Notes: generated from the letters alone by a model not told the origin. DNA of 64,000 nt from Sphingorhabdus sp. YGSMI21 (GCF_002776575.1 NZ_CP022548.1:2619001-2683000); one strand, 5' to 3'; numbered from the stretch's first letter, positions 17,572 to 25,927 are shown. Made by a program: numbers and translations.

Positions 17572-17967
17572 ATGACGTTTCCATGCCGCAATCACCGAAC
17601 CACGCGCCGAAGAAATTTCGTGAAGGCAAGCCAAGCAACGAAGACTGGTCCCCATGGCAGGGTTGCGGGCCTTCTGGAAGAGCTTAGTGAAACGCTGGGG
17701 CTGATTATCGAAAGCGCCCGGCGCGGAGAGGACTTGCACATATTCCAGTATAAGGCGAGCGCCCGTGATATTCTCGTCGGACTGGACAGGGAACTGAATT
17801 TCGAACTGGCTGGCGATCTGTCGCAGACCTTGCGCGTGATGTACAACGAAGCGGCCAAACGCATCCAGCTGGATGGTAATGAGGCCTATGTCGAGCGTAT
17901 CGAGTCAGCGCGGGAAATGATCCTGGAAATCGAGAAAGCCTGGACCGAGATCGTTTCGTTCAACTGA
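17572..17967 (+). CDS. fliS: FliS-like flagellin export chaperone
   Basis: 131 residues, the usual FliS size, all helical. The pattern follows FliS: PHGRVAGLLEELSETLGLI (helix 1; compare the family's SPHRLVLMLYDGAL), ASARDILVGLDRELNFELAG (helix 2-3), DLSQTLRVMYNEAAKRIQ and a C-terminal helix ending EIEKAWTEI. FliS binds flagellin and delivers it to the FlhA cytoplasmic domain. No flagellin gene is nearby. The start is uncertain: a GTG at 17620 is an alternative. The identification rests on pattern rather than strong identity. Confidence 0.68.
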   Translation: MTFPCRNHRTTRRRNFVKASQATKTGPHGRVAGLLEELSETLGLIIESARRGEDLHIFQYKASARDILVGLDRELNFELAGDLSQTLRVMYNEAAKRIQLDGNEAYVERIESAREMILEIEKAWTEIVSFN

Positions 17968-17983
17968 TAGAAAATTTTCCCGC

Positions 17984-19084
17984 CTAAACCGTAATCGTAC
18001 AGTCAACCGTACTTTCCGGATGCTGGTGGATATTGTGCTTGCGCATCTTGTCGATAAGCGTGGTGCGTTTGATATTGATTGAGCGTGCGGCGCGCGAAAC
18101 CACGCCGTGTGATCCGTCCAGGGCTGCCATGATGATCCGGCGTTCCTCATGCTGAAGATAGACATTCAGGTCCCGAACAATTTTTCCCCGGGGTTCAAAA
18201 TTCGGAGCGGGCGCTGCTCCGTGATAGGCGGAGAACTGCTTTTCCTCACGGCTGCTGTGGTGAACGGGCGGCTTGTCATCAACGTCGGGCAGAGCCGGTT
18301 TGATATCGGACTGTATCAGCTTGGCCACGTCATGGGCGGCAACTTGCTCTCCCGGAAAGAATACGCAGGCCCGTTCGACGACATTGCGAAGTTCACGGAC
18401 ATTGCCCGGCCAGTCATATTGCTCCATCGCCGCAAATGCTTCGGCGGTAAAAATGGGGAGGGGGCGGCCATCTTCCTGGTTTTTCAGGAAATGCGCGATC
18501 AGCGCGGGAATGTCTTCTGAGCGTTCGTTGAGCGCCGGCACCTCGATCGGAACAACGCAGAGGCGATAATAGAGATCTTCGCGGAAGGCTTTGCTCTTGA
18601 TGCAGTCCGCGAGATTTTTGTGGGTTGCCGTAATCACCCTGATGTCGACCGCTATGTCGCGGTTGCCACCCACCCGGTTTACGATACGGGTTTCCAGCAC
18701 GCGCAGCAATTTGACCTGCATATCGAGCGGCATGTCGCCGATCTCGTCAAGGAAAATGGTTCCGCCACTGGCCTGTTCAAAAAGGCCGACATGACGGCTT
18801 ACTGCACCGGTGAAGCTGCCCTTTTCATGGCCGAACAATTCTGATTCAATAAGCTGCTCGGGCAGTGCGCCGCAATTAACGGCGATACTGGGGGCATTTT
18901 TGCGATTTGAAATGGCGTGGATGGCCTCGGCGACGACTTCCTTGCCGCTACCGGAAGGCCCGCTAATCATGATCGAGCTGTTGCAGCGTCCGGCAAAGCT
19001 GACGATTGCACGCAACTGTTGCATTTTCGGACTGTCGCCGATCAGCTTTGCAGCAAGCAAATTCTCTATTTTTGAATCGGTCAT
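17984..19084 (-). CDS. Sigma-54-dependent transcriptional activator (FlbD/FleQ-like, no receiver)
   Basis: 366 residues beginning directly with the AAA+ domain: Walker A GPSGSGKE (42-49), the sigma-54 contact loop as GSFTGA (89-94, where GAFTGA is usual), Walker B GGTIFLDEIGDMP, and DWPGNVRELRNVVERA. The C-terminus has a Fis-type HTH (LDGSHGVVSRAARSINIKRTTLIDKM). There is no N-terminal receiver or sensor, so it is likely constitutive or controlled by a partner protein. It lies tail-to-tail with fliS and close to two consensus sigma-54 promoters, which makes it their probable activator. Confidence 0.92.
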   Translation of the reverse strand: MTDSKIENLLAAKLIGDSPKMQQLRAIVSFAGRCNSSIMISGPSGSGKEVVAEAIHAISNRKNAPSIAVNCGALPEQLIESELFGHEKGSFTGAVSRHVGLFEQASGGTIFLDEIGDMPLDMQVKLLRVLETRIVNRVGGNRDIAVDIRVITATHKNLADCIKSKAFREDLYYRLCVVPIEVPALNERSEDIPALIAHFLKNQEDGRPLPIFTAEAFAAMEQYDWPGNVRELRNVVERACVFFPGEQVAAHDVAKLIQSDIKPALPDVDDKPPVHHSSREEKQFSAYHGAAPAPNFEPRGKIVRDLNVYLQHEERRIIMAALDGSHGVVSRAARSINIKRTTLIDKMRKHNIHQHPESTVDCTITV

Positions 19085-19339
19085 TGAACTACCCAGATAA
19101 CAATACGCATAATCCTCCGGATATCCGGAGAAGGATGGTTCGAAGATCCCGCAATCGTCGAACCGTCACCTGGTAAGGTCCGAAATGGACAAGGAACGTT
19201 AAATAAAGGTTAAAGGCGCCTGGCGGGATGAACAGCCATCTTGTCTTTAGCTGTCGCAGTTGGCCCGCGTTCAAGAGCAGCTATCATAACGCGGTACTGG
19301 GGTCGGCCCGGGACTTCATCGAGATAGTATAATCCCTTC
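19085..19339. other. Non-coding gap
   Basis: 255 bases between the sigma-54 activator start and the 3' end of the MarR-like gene. It must carry the activator's promoter; none stands out. Confidence 0.5.
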
Positions 19340-19822
19340 TCAGATGGGCGCGCTGAACAGTAGCTTCTCGATCTTCGCCTGACATTTCTGCGAGACGGCA
19401 ACAAAGACCATGCGATGATCGGCCGGATTGGAGGATTTCTGAAGCAAGCCCTGCTCGACCATGACATTGATATAACGCATTGCCGTCGTCATCGGGATGC
19501 CGGAACTGTGCGCGATCGCCGACACCGTTACCTGCTGGTCCTTGAGGCCGCAGAGATATATATCGAGACACATGTTCCAGCAGGAATCGGTGAATAGCCC
19601 GTTTCCGGTGTCCAGCGTCCCTGACTTCAAGCGGCCCCATTGCAGAAACTTCTCGGCCCGGTCGATCAGGTCGCCGCTGTCCAGATCCTCGCGTTCGGCG
19701 CATTTTGCCTTGCCGGACAGGTCGCGAGATTCAGAAATCCTTTTGTCCAGATTTTCAAATCGCTCGTTCGCCTGTTTCATCGTCAAGCGAAGCTCGGCCA
19801 ATTCGGCTTCAACACTATCCAT
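19340..19822 (-). CDS. MarR-like winged-helix regulator with N-terminal coiled coil
   Basis: 160 residues. The first 40 residues form a probable coiled coil (AELAELRLTMKQANERFENL). The rest reads as a MarR-type winged helix: QQVTVSAIAHSSGIPMTTAM, RYINVMVEQGLLQKSSNP, then the wing DHRMVFVAVS. Three or four Cys residues lie in the middle (CWNMCLDIYLC). The ligand is unknown. Its orientation away from the GAF/GGDEF gene leaves a 464-base shared upstream region. Confidence 0.75.
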   Translation of the reverse strand: MDSVEAELAELRLTMKQANERFENLDKRISESRDLSGKAKCAEREDLDSGDLIDRAEKFLQWGRLKSGTLDTGNGLFTDSCWNMCLDIYLCGLKDQQVTVSAIAHSSGIPMTTAMRYINVMVEQGLLQKSSNPADHRMVFVAVSQKCQAKIEKLLFSAPI

Positions 19823-20286
19823 TGCTATTGCGCTGCAATTTTAGAGGCCTCCAGTCTTGACTATCATAAGAAAGAATATGCTTACTCGTCTCTTTCCTTG
19901 CTCGCCGTTACACATTTACAGTTGCGCAACTCAGCGAATTCACCGGGGGAGGTGGTGTATCCTTGCAGCTTATCCACCGCACAGTCAAATTGTCAACGTC
20001 GTCAGCTTGGCCGACCCCGTTAATTTACATTTACTTGCGTCCCGGACTGTATCGCCGTTCTTGCGATGAATCGACCGCAGCCTAATATTGCAATAATGAT
20101 CGTGAAGGGTGGCGGCCCCGGTGCGGAACCGGAGGCAGGATTCCGGCCGACGCCTTTGAAATATTGAGTCGGGATCAGCCCTTCGGATGGAGTCTTGACG
20201 ACTGCTTTTTAACCAGTGGAATTCCCACCGCCTAATTTCTGCAGAACAGCCCTTATTTTTTTGCGGAATTAACCGTCTCTCAACCT
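19823..20286. other. Divergent intergenic region
   Basis: 464 bases between the MarR-like gene (minus) and the GAF/GGDEF gene (plus). A GC-rich block at 20105-20160 has short self-complementary segments (CCGG/GGAACCGG) and includes a 23-codon ATG frame from 20096. I see no clear gene, riboswitch or terminator. Confidence 0.45.
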
Positions 20287-21309
20287 ATGGTGCCAAAATC
20301 GGATGAAAACGCGCGGAATGAAAAGCGCTTGCAGTTCGAGGCCGAGGCTGCGCGTCAATTTGCCTTGGAGCGCTATGACGTCCTGGACACCCCTGCAGAA
20401 GCCAGCTTTGATCATATCACGATGGCGATGAAACTGGCGCTCGATGTTCCCTTTGCTGGCATATCGTTCATGGACGGAGACCGGCTATGGTTCAAATCCA
20501 AGTCCGGCCTGTCACCAACCGAGATACCGCGCGATATTTCCTTTTGCGATTTTGCCATTGCCCAGCAAGAACCGTTGATCGTCGAGGATACGCTCCGGGA
20601 CGAAAGGTTCCGGGAGAATCCTGTCGTTATCGACAGACCCTTTTTCCGCAGCTATTTGGGCGTGCCCCTTATCACCCCGGACGGGTTCAAGATCGGAACC
20701 CTTTGTGCTGCTGATCTCATTCCCCGACAATATAGCGAGGAAAAGATCGACCGGATGAAGCAGCTGGCCGAACTGGTCATTCACGAACTCGAATTTCGCC
20801 AGCAGTCCAAAAAGGATCGTCTGACCGGCGCGCTGTCACGTAGCGGCTTTGCCGTTGAAGTGCAGAACGCGATGTCGCTCTACGAACGGCAGGGAATAAA
20901 GAGCACGCTCGTCGTCTTTGATGTGGACCTGTACAAAATGGTCAGCAAGCGTTTCGGGCGGCCATCCGGTAACGCATTGCTCAGGTCGATCATCCAGCCA
21001 CTGGTCAAGCGGCTGCGGCGGTCGGACTATATCGGCCGTTTGGGCGGAACACAATTTGCAGTGCTGCTCACATGTACGGTCGAAGAGAAGGCTCGTCTGG
21101 CGGCAGGGAAAATCCGGAAAGAGTTGAAGCAGACCAATAGCGAGATATTTTTCGATCTGGGTTTCAGCGAGATTTCGCCGGCTATGGGTGTCTGTGATGA
21201 CTGGCTCGAACAGGCCAGCATCGACCTGATCGCCGGAAAAAAGGCGGCACGCGCGGAAATGTGCGAAGCAGCGGACCGGCAGTACGATATGGCGGGCGGT
21301 GCCGGCTGA
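20287..21309 (+). CDS. GAF-domain protein with degenerate GGDEF domain
   Basis: 340 residues. The N-terminal half is a GAF domain (about 20-170: FDHITMAMKLALDVPFAGIS, DISFCDFAIAQQEPLIVEDT, YLGVPLITPDGFKIGTL). The C-terminal half has the diguanylate cyclase fold (DRLTGALSRSGF, VVFDVDLYKMVSKRFG), but the signature is GGTQF at 253-257 instead of GG(D/E)EF. The acidic metal/catalytic residue is lost, so it should not make c-di-GMP; it may be a GTP-binding or regulatory remnant. No EAL domain. Start ATG without a clear ribosome-binding site. Confidence 0.88.
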   Translation: MVPKSDENARNEKRLQFEAEAARQFALERYDVLDTPAEASFDHITMAMKLALDVPFAGISFMDGDRLWFKSKSGLSPTEIPRDISFCDFAIAQQEPLIVEDTLRDERFRENPVVIDRPFFRSYLGVPLITPDGFKIGTLCAADLIPRQYSEEKIDRMKQLAELVIHELEFRQQSKKDRLTGALSRSGFAVEVQNAMSLYERQGIKSTLVVFDVDLYKMVSKRFGRPSGNALLRSIIQPLVKRLRRSDYIGRLGGTQFAVLLTCTVEEKARLAAGKIRKELKQTNSEIFFDLGFSEISPAMGVCDDWLEQASIDLIAGKKAARAEMCEAADRQYDMAGGAG

Positions 21310-21480
21310 GAAAGAGCGGTCGGGCAGGGCGGTCCGGCTTGCCGCCGTCTGCTTTGCTGTAGGGGCGTAGGCGATCGCGCGGCCATAACTATCCGGTCCC
21401 CGAACCACAGTTTGGTTGCCAATCCCCGCAATGCATGCCAATTTGTTCCGAAGAGGAAATGGCTGATAAAGGAACCGACC

Positions 21481-22323
21481 ATGGCGACCGCGATCCCGAA
21501 ACAAGAAAGCGCAATGGGCGTTGGACCCGGATTTTCGATTCCGGATCCGCACGATATACCCAGTCTGAAAGGCAAGGTGTCTGAAACCGAATGGCAGCTC
21601 CGTTGCGATCTGGCTGCGACTTACCGGCTATGTGCAATGCATGCGTGGACGGATCTGGTATTCACGCATATTTCCGCGCGCCTACCCGATGAGAATGGCG
21701 AAGAGCGGTTCCTGATCAACCCTTATGGCGTCTTGTTTGACGAGATGACTGCATCGGCTCTGGTCAAGATCGACCTGGAAGGCAATATCAAGCAGGACAC
21801 GCCTTATTTCATCAATCCCGCCGGTTTCACAATCCACAGCGCGGTTCACAGTGCCCGCGAAGATGCGGGATGCGTGATTCATGTCCACACACCTTATGGC
21901 ATCGCCGTGTCTGTTCAGAAGGCCGGCCTGCGCCGCTACACGCAATTTGCGATGCAGGTTCATGATGATCTGGCCTATCATGACTATGAAGGCATCGCGC
22001 TCGATCTCGACGAGCGGGACCGGCTGATCAATGATCTCGGCGAGAAGAACCTGCTGATCTTGCGCAACCACGGTACCCTGACCGTGGGCGAGAATTGCGC
22101 GATTGCCTTTCTCCGCATGTATATCCTCGAAAATGCCTGCAAGACGCAAATATTGGCGCAATCGGTCGGCGGAGCGGAGCATTTGCACGAGGACAGCGAA
22201 GACATGGGGCATCGCGTGTTCCAGCAGGCCGCTCCTGCTTTCCAGCGGGGGTTAGGCGACAATCTGGTCTGGCCGAGCCTGATGCGCAAGCTGAAGCGGA
22301 CCAACCCGGGGCATGACCACTAG
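21481..22323 (+). CDS. Class II aldolase/adducin family protein
   Basis: 280 residues. Zinc-ligand His residues typical of the family appear in HVHTPYG and LLILRNHGTLTVGE; THISARLP and FLINPYGVLFDEMTAS match the N-terminal part. AAAGGA lies eight bases before the ATG at 21481, so the longer in-frame extension is not used. Family members are fuculose/rhamnulose-phosphate aldolases, but this adducin-like subgroup has no assigned substrate, and nearby genes give no pathway. Confidence 0.86.
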   Translation: MATAIPKQESAMGVGPGFSIPDPHDIPSLKGKVSETEWQLRCDLAATYRLCAMHAWTDLVFTHISARLPDENGEERFLINPYGVLFDEMTASALVKIDLEGNIKQDTPYFINPAGFTIHSAVHSAREDAGCVIHVHTPYGIAVSVQKAGLRRYTQFAMQVHDDLAYHDYEGIALDLDERDRLINDLGEKNLLILRNHGTLTVGENCAIAFLRMYILENACKTQILAQSVGGAEHLHEDSEDMGHRVFQQAAPAFQRGLGDNLVWPSLMRKLKRTNPGHDH

Positions 22324-22338
22324 GTCGCGTCTCCAGAT

Positions 22339-22965
22339 TTACAGATCGAAGGGCAGGCGGGAGAGTATTTCGACCGTCTTGTCAGCGTAAACGGCGGAGC
22401 CCAGTTCCTGTTTCTTCTCTTTCAGAAAGCGATCACGCTCGCTTAGCATTTCGATGATCGGATCGTGGAAATGCTGGACGGCAGCGGTCAGCCAGTTGTT
22501 GACCAGCGGGTCGCCCGGCGCGCCCGTCATGTCGAAGTGGCGCAATCGGGACGCAATGGCCTCGGCCGGCATCAGATATTCATAGGTGACCCAATAGTTG
22601 GTCGTGAACCAGCTTAGCGGCATGCCGTCGAGACCAAAGCTCAGCGCCCCGAAGTGGACAACGCCCTGCGTTTTCTTGCCATTGGGCAGCTTTGCCGGCG
22701 GTTGATAATAGGCGTCGACATCATCAAACATGTCGAGCGGCAGGAACATGTGAAAATGGCCATGTTCGCCTTCTTCGCGCTCTTCCGGCTTGTGCGCATG
22801 GTAGAACCAGCGCGACTTGTTGCCGGGCGCGACGCAGTCCCCCTTGGGGTAATGCTGATATTGAACGAAAGGGGCGTCTGCCGGTACCACTCTGGGTACT
22901 AGCGAGACGCCCTCTTTAGCTATCTGGCCGGTAAGCTCAAACAGCCTTTCTAAAGCATTTTCCAA
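22339..22965 (-). CDS. Conserved protein of unknown function
   Basis: 208 residues, soluble, from a TTG start with no clear ribosome-binding site (the true start may differ). Distinct features are QYQHYPKGD, WFYHAHKPEE, GEHGHFHMFL and AVQHFHDP, giving many His residues that could bind metal or heme. I recognise it as a type of conserved hypothetical seen in proteobacteria, but cannot name a function. It follows the small lipoprotein gene on the same strand by 17 bases and may be co-transcribed. Confidence 0.78.
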   Translation of the reverse strand: MENALERLFELTGQIAKEGVSLVPRVVPADAPFVQYQHYPKGDCVAPGNKSRWFYHAHKPEEREEGEHGHFHMFLPLDMFDDVDAYYQPPAKLPNGKKTQGVVHFGALSFGLDGMPLSWFTTNYWVTYEYLMPAEAIASRLRHFDMTGAPGDPLVNNWLTAAVQHFHDPIIEMLSERDRFLKEKKQELGSAVYADKTVEILSRLPFDL

Positions 22966-22982
22966 TGCTGAATAAGCTAAGC

Positions 22983-23234
22983 TTACTCGGTAACTTCTTC
23001 AGCAGCAGCTTCGGCATCGCCAGCAGCTTCTTCAGTCGCATCAGCAACCGCATCGGTAGCTTCTTCAGCTGCACAGGTAGCTTCTTCAGCTGCACATGTT
23101 GCTTCTTCAGCTGCATCTTCAGCTACAGCAACCGCGTCGTCAGCCTGTTCTGCACATGCAGAAAGAGCAGGAACAGCGAGAGCCAGGCCGCCGGCTACAG
23201 CGAGCATTTTGCGGAAGTTTGTTTCGGTAGTCAT
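22983..23234 (-). CDS. Small Ala/Glu-rich lipoprotein with tandem repeats
   Basis: 83 residues. The N-terminus is a signal peptide ending in a lipobox (L-S-A-C at about 24-27), so it should be a lipid-anchored envelope protein. The mature part is almost only Ala, Glu, Asp, Thr and Val, with heptads such as ATCAAEE repeated; the DNA has three near-exact 21-base units at 23056-23118. Two of the repeats carry a Cys. The start has a purine-rich GGGGATA stretch upstream. It may form a helical rod in the periplasm; function unknown. Confidence 0.75.
   Translation of the reverse strand: MTTETNFRKMLAVAGGLALAVPALSACAEQADDAVAVAEDAAEEATCAAEEATCAAEEATDAVADATEEAAGDAEAAAEEVTE
23056..23118. repeat. Three 21-bp tandem repeats inside the lipoprotein gene
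   Basis: Units 23056-23076, 23077-23097 and 23098-23118, each close to GTAGCTTCTTCAGCTGCACA plus one base. They encode the repeated heptad ATCAAEE on the minus strand. The first two differ by only one base, which points to recent slippage or unequal exchange. Confidence 0.9.
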
Positions 23235-23406
23235 TTAAAATATCCCCTTTGGATGAACTAGACTTGCCCCTTTATCTGGAAAGATACGGGCATGGCAAGC
23301 CTATTTCGTAAATATTGCATTAATCCGGTATATCGGGCGTCAATTATCCCGTTTCGGCACGCTAATTAGAGCAAATCGGTTGTTTCCGCAGGATATTTTC
23401 CGGTCC

Positions 23407-23820
23407 TCAGCGTTCCACGCCGCGAATCTTTCCCCACTGTCTGGCTACGGTATAGCCCAGATAACCCGTACCGAAGAGCGCGTAGAGCGGCTCGGGAATA
23501 CCGGAGAGGTAGGCGTTCATCCCGGCGGCAATGTCCCGCGCCGCCTCCGGACGAAATGCGGCGATCAGCCCCATAGGGATGGACCAGAGTAGCAGCAGAT
23601 ACATGACATAGAGAAAGCTGGGGCGGGCCCGACTGGTCCATGGATCGGAAGATTGCGCCTCTGCCAAAATGGCGGACATTTGCACGCGGACCTCTTCCAG
23701 TTCCTGGCTGCCTTCCAGTTTCAGCAGTTCCAGCTTGGCGCGATCACGGGCCGCCTTGTCGGGAATGATCTTGTCGATGATATTCGAAACAGGGCCGATG
23801 AGAGTAGAGAGAATGGACAT
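23407..23820 (-). CDS. Phage/GTA-type holin
   Basis: 137 residues starting MSILSTLIGPVSNIIDKI, with AAAGGA upstream of the ATG at 23820. The N-terminal half is an amphipathic/charged helix (KAARDRAKLELLKLEGSQ) and the C-terminal half has two or three hydrophobic helices (FLYVMYLLLLWSIPMGLIAA; PLYALFGTGYLGYTVAR). This matches 3TM-type holins found in prophages and in gene transfer agent lysis cassettes of alphaproteobacteria. It is followed upstream by a GH108 endolysin on the same strand, 157 bases away. Confidence 0.85.
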   Translation of the reverse strand: MSILSTLIGPVSNIIDKIIPDKAARDRAKLELLKLEGSQELEEVRVQMSAILAEAQSSDPWTSRARPSFLYVMYLLLLWSIPMGLIAAFRPEAARDIAAGMNAYLSGIPEPLYALFGTGYLGYTVARQWGKIRGVER

Positions 23821-23977
23821 TTTCAGGTTTTCCTTTCGGGGGTTAAGCGTCAAGCTTTGTCAAAAGTCGGGCCACGAACGGTCTGTCCGGCGGCAATGCA
23901 GTTAAGAAATAATCTGAAGAAAGCGGTCGATCTTGACAAAATTGACACTGTTATGGGCAAGATATATTTGGCGGAAT

Positions 23978-24529
23978 TCAGCCGATCCTGTTGGCTAGCC
24001 AGCCGTACAGAAAGGCCTCGTTGACCGGTCGCTTTTCGGCGAGCTGGATATAGCGGGCGCCCTGCAGGGCGTCGAGCGCCTTGAGCAGCACAATTTCGCC
24101 CTGGCTTCCGCGCTTGCGGAGAAAGGCGTCGAGCGCGGCTACCGTTTGCGCGCCGATCACGTGGTCGACCGATATATCTTGAAAATCGCCCTCGTTGCGG
24201 TTCAGCGCGTTCAGCGCGCGCTGCAAAAACCCGGTTGCGGTACCGCTACCCATGTTGATCCCGGTATCGAACAGTTCGGCCGCGATCAGCGGCGCGCGTC
24301 GGGCGATCCGGTCAAATCCCGGCCGAAGCCAGTATTTGCGCTTGTAGATCACCGTCGCCTGCGCGCGCGGGAAATGTCGCATGTCACCAGCATAGCCATG
24401 CGCTCGCGCCACCGCCTCAGTAACGCCCCATCGCGTGGGACCGCCGCGGTCGGCGGGATGATCGGAAAAATCACCTTCCAGCATGATGACCTTGTCGATC
24501 AGCCGGTCAATGTCGGGACTGTCAGTCAT
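23978..24529 (-). CDS. GH108-family endolysin (N-acetylmuramidase)
   Basis: 183 residues from the ATG at 24529, with AAGGAGA upstream. It has the family catalytic block with the proton-donor Glu: VIMLEGDFSDHPADRGGPTR, followed by WGVTEAVARAHGY, KRKYWLRPGFDRI, ELFDTGINMGSGTATGFLQRALNALN (PG_binding_3-like) and VDHVIGAQTVAALDA. These enzymes cleave the glycan of peptidoglycan. No signal peptide is visible, consistent with release by the adjacent holin. No capsid, tail or integrase genes are near. Confidence 0.9.
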   Translation of the reverse strand: MTDSPDIDRLIDKVIMLEGDFSDHPADRGGPTRWGVTEAVARAHGYAGDMRHFPRAQATVIYKRKYWLRPGFDRIARRAPLIAAELFDTGINMGSGTATGFLQRALNALNRNEGDFQDISVDHVIGAQTVAALDAFLRKRGSQGEIVLLKALDALQGARYIQLAEKRPVNEAFLYGWLANRIG

Positions 24530-24653
24530 GAGAAACTCTCCTTTCGGTTGCAAAGTAGAAAATATAACCTATTTGGTTAGGTGTAGGAAAGAGCGCAATC
24601 GCCGACCAATCTGCAGCGTGCGAACGGGCTGAAAAGCCGGAAATTGCCTGATT

Positions 24654-24669
24654 TACGTAGCTTTACGGA
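24654..24669 (+). promoter_or_regulatory. TACG direct-repeat element upstream of the peroxiredoxin gene
   Basis: TACGTA-GCTT-TACGGA, ending 66 bases before the ATG. The half sites are 10 bases apart. Very like the element upstream of ccoN (TACGTA-ACTC-TACCTA). Confidence 0.5.
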
Positions 24670-24734
24670 GTTTTTCACCAGAAGAGAGGTCTTATGAAGA
24701 CGCAATTTCTAGAATGATTGCGAAGGAACGACAG

Positions 24735-25364
24735 ATGGCATTACATATTGGCGACACCGCTCCCGACTTCACGACGGACAGCACGGCAGGCACGATCAAT
24801 TTCCATGAATGGGCAGGGGACAGCTGGGTTTTCTTCTTCAGCCATCCGGCCGATTTCACCCCGGTATGTACGACCGAGATGGGCCGGACGGCCCAGCTGG
24901 CGGACAAGTTCGCAGCGCGCAACACGAAGCCGCTCGGTCTGTCGACGGACACGGCGGCCGAACATCTGAAATGGATCGCCGATGTCAACGCGACACAGCA
25001 TACCAATCTCGAATTTCCGATCGTCGCCGATCCGGATCACAGGATCGCGAGACTCTATGACATGATCCATCCCGAAGAAAGCGATACCGCAGCGGTGCGT
25101 TCGGTGTTCATCATCGATCCGGACAAGAAAATCCGCCTGACGATGACCTATCCGATGAGCGTCGGTCGCAATTTTGACGAGATATTGCGCGTGATTGACG
25201 CGCTGCAACTATCGGATGCGAAACGCATTGCCACGCCGGCAGACTGGCGTCGCGGCGACAAGGTCATCATCCCGCCATCAATCGCCAATGACGAGGCCGA
25301 AAAGCTCTTTCCTCAGGGTTGGGACGAATTGCGGCCCTATCTGCGTTTGACCGACGTGGCCTGA
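24735..25364 (+). CDS. 1-Cys peroxiredoxin (Prx6-type)
   Basis: 209 residues, reducing peroxides by a single peroxidatic Cys: C45 in PADFTPVCTTEMG, with the supporting Thr (T42) and an Arg in AAVRSVFIIDPDKKIR. The length and the C-terminal extension (RRGDKVIIPPSIANDEAEK, FPQGWDELRPYLRL) are typical of the Prx6 group. GAAGGA sits seven bases before the ATG at 24735, so the upstream in-frame ATG at 24714 is not preferred. It lies divergent from the endolysin and may be co-transcribed with the next gene, which starts 5 bases after its stop. Confidence 0.94.
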   Translation: MALHIGDTAPDFTTDSTAGTINFHEWAGDSWVFFFSHPADFTPVCTTEMGRTAQLADKFAARNTKPLGLSTDTAAEHLKWIADVNATQHTNLEFPIVADPDHRIARLYDMIHPEESDTAAVRSVFIIDPDKKIRLTMTYPMSVGRNFDEILRVIDALQLSDAKRIATPADWRRGDKVIIPPSIANDEAEKLFPQGWDELRPYLRLTDVA

Positions 25365-25369
25365 GCAAC

Positions 25370-25927
25370 ATGTCTATGGGTGGATCGGACGCATCCCAAA
25401 TCAGGGAAGCGGTCGGCATATTCGACAGCGAAGAGCATTTGCAGGCAGCGATCGATGATCTGCTGACCCACGGTTTTGATCGCGCGGAGATTAGCGTGCT
25501 CGCACCGGTTTCAGCGGTCGAGGAAAAGCTTGGCCACCGCTTGCGATCGGTCGCTGACATCGAAGATGACCCGGAGGTGATGTCAAAAGCCTATATACCG
25601 GTCGAAACCATCGGCGATGCCGAGGGGGCGGTGATCGGCAGCCTGCTCTATGTCGGCGCCTTTGCCGGGATCGTGCTCGTGGCTTCGGGCGGCGCTCTGG
25701 CTGCAGCACTGGCAGCGCTCGCGCTTGGCGGATCGGGAACCGCTATTGGTATTGCACTGGCGCGCTTCATCCAGAAGCACCATGCCGACTATATCGCCGG
25801 CCAGCTGGAAAAGGGTGGCCTGTTGCTCTGGGTGCGAACGCGGGACGAGAAGGATGAGATAAAGGCGGTCGAACTGTTGTCCGTCCATTCTGCCCACGAT
25901 GTTCACGTCCACGCGCTGCCGGCGTAA
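25370..25927 (+). CDS. Membrane protein with stress-protein 17M-like N-terminus
   Basis: 185 residues. Residues 10-60 (AVGIFDSEEHLQAAIDDLLT, then FDRAEISVLAP) resemble the general stress protein 17M/YflT fold. A Gly/Ala-rich hydrophobic hairpin follows (about 85-130), then a short soluble domain ending HSAHDVHVHALPA. Probably a membrane-associated stress protein; function unknown. It begins five bases after the peroxiredoxin stop and is likely in its operon. Confidence 0.75.
   Translation: MSMGGSDASQIREAVGIFDSEEHLQAAIDDLLTHGFDRAEISVLAPVSAVEEKLGHRLRSVADIEDDPEVMSKAYIPVETIGDAEGAVIGSLLYVGAFAGIVLVASGGALAAALAALALGGSGTAIGIALARFIQKHHADYIAGQLEKGGLLLWVRTRDEKDEIKAVELLSVHSAHDVHVHALPA

Noticed and set aside
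20096..20167. 23-codon ORF in a GC-rich block
   Set aside because: Too short to judge; no ribosome-binding site.
23056..23118. Tandem repeats considered as a CRISPR-like array
   Set aside because: The units are contiguous, have no spacers and lie in frame inside a lipoprotein gene.
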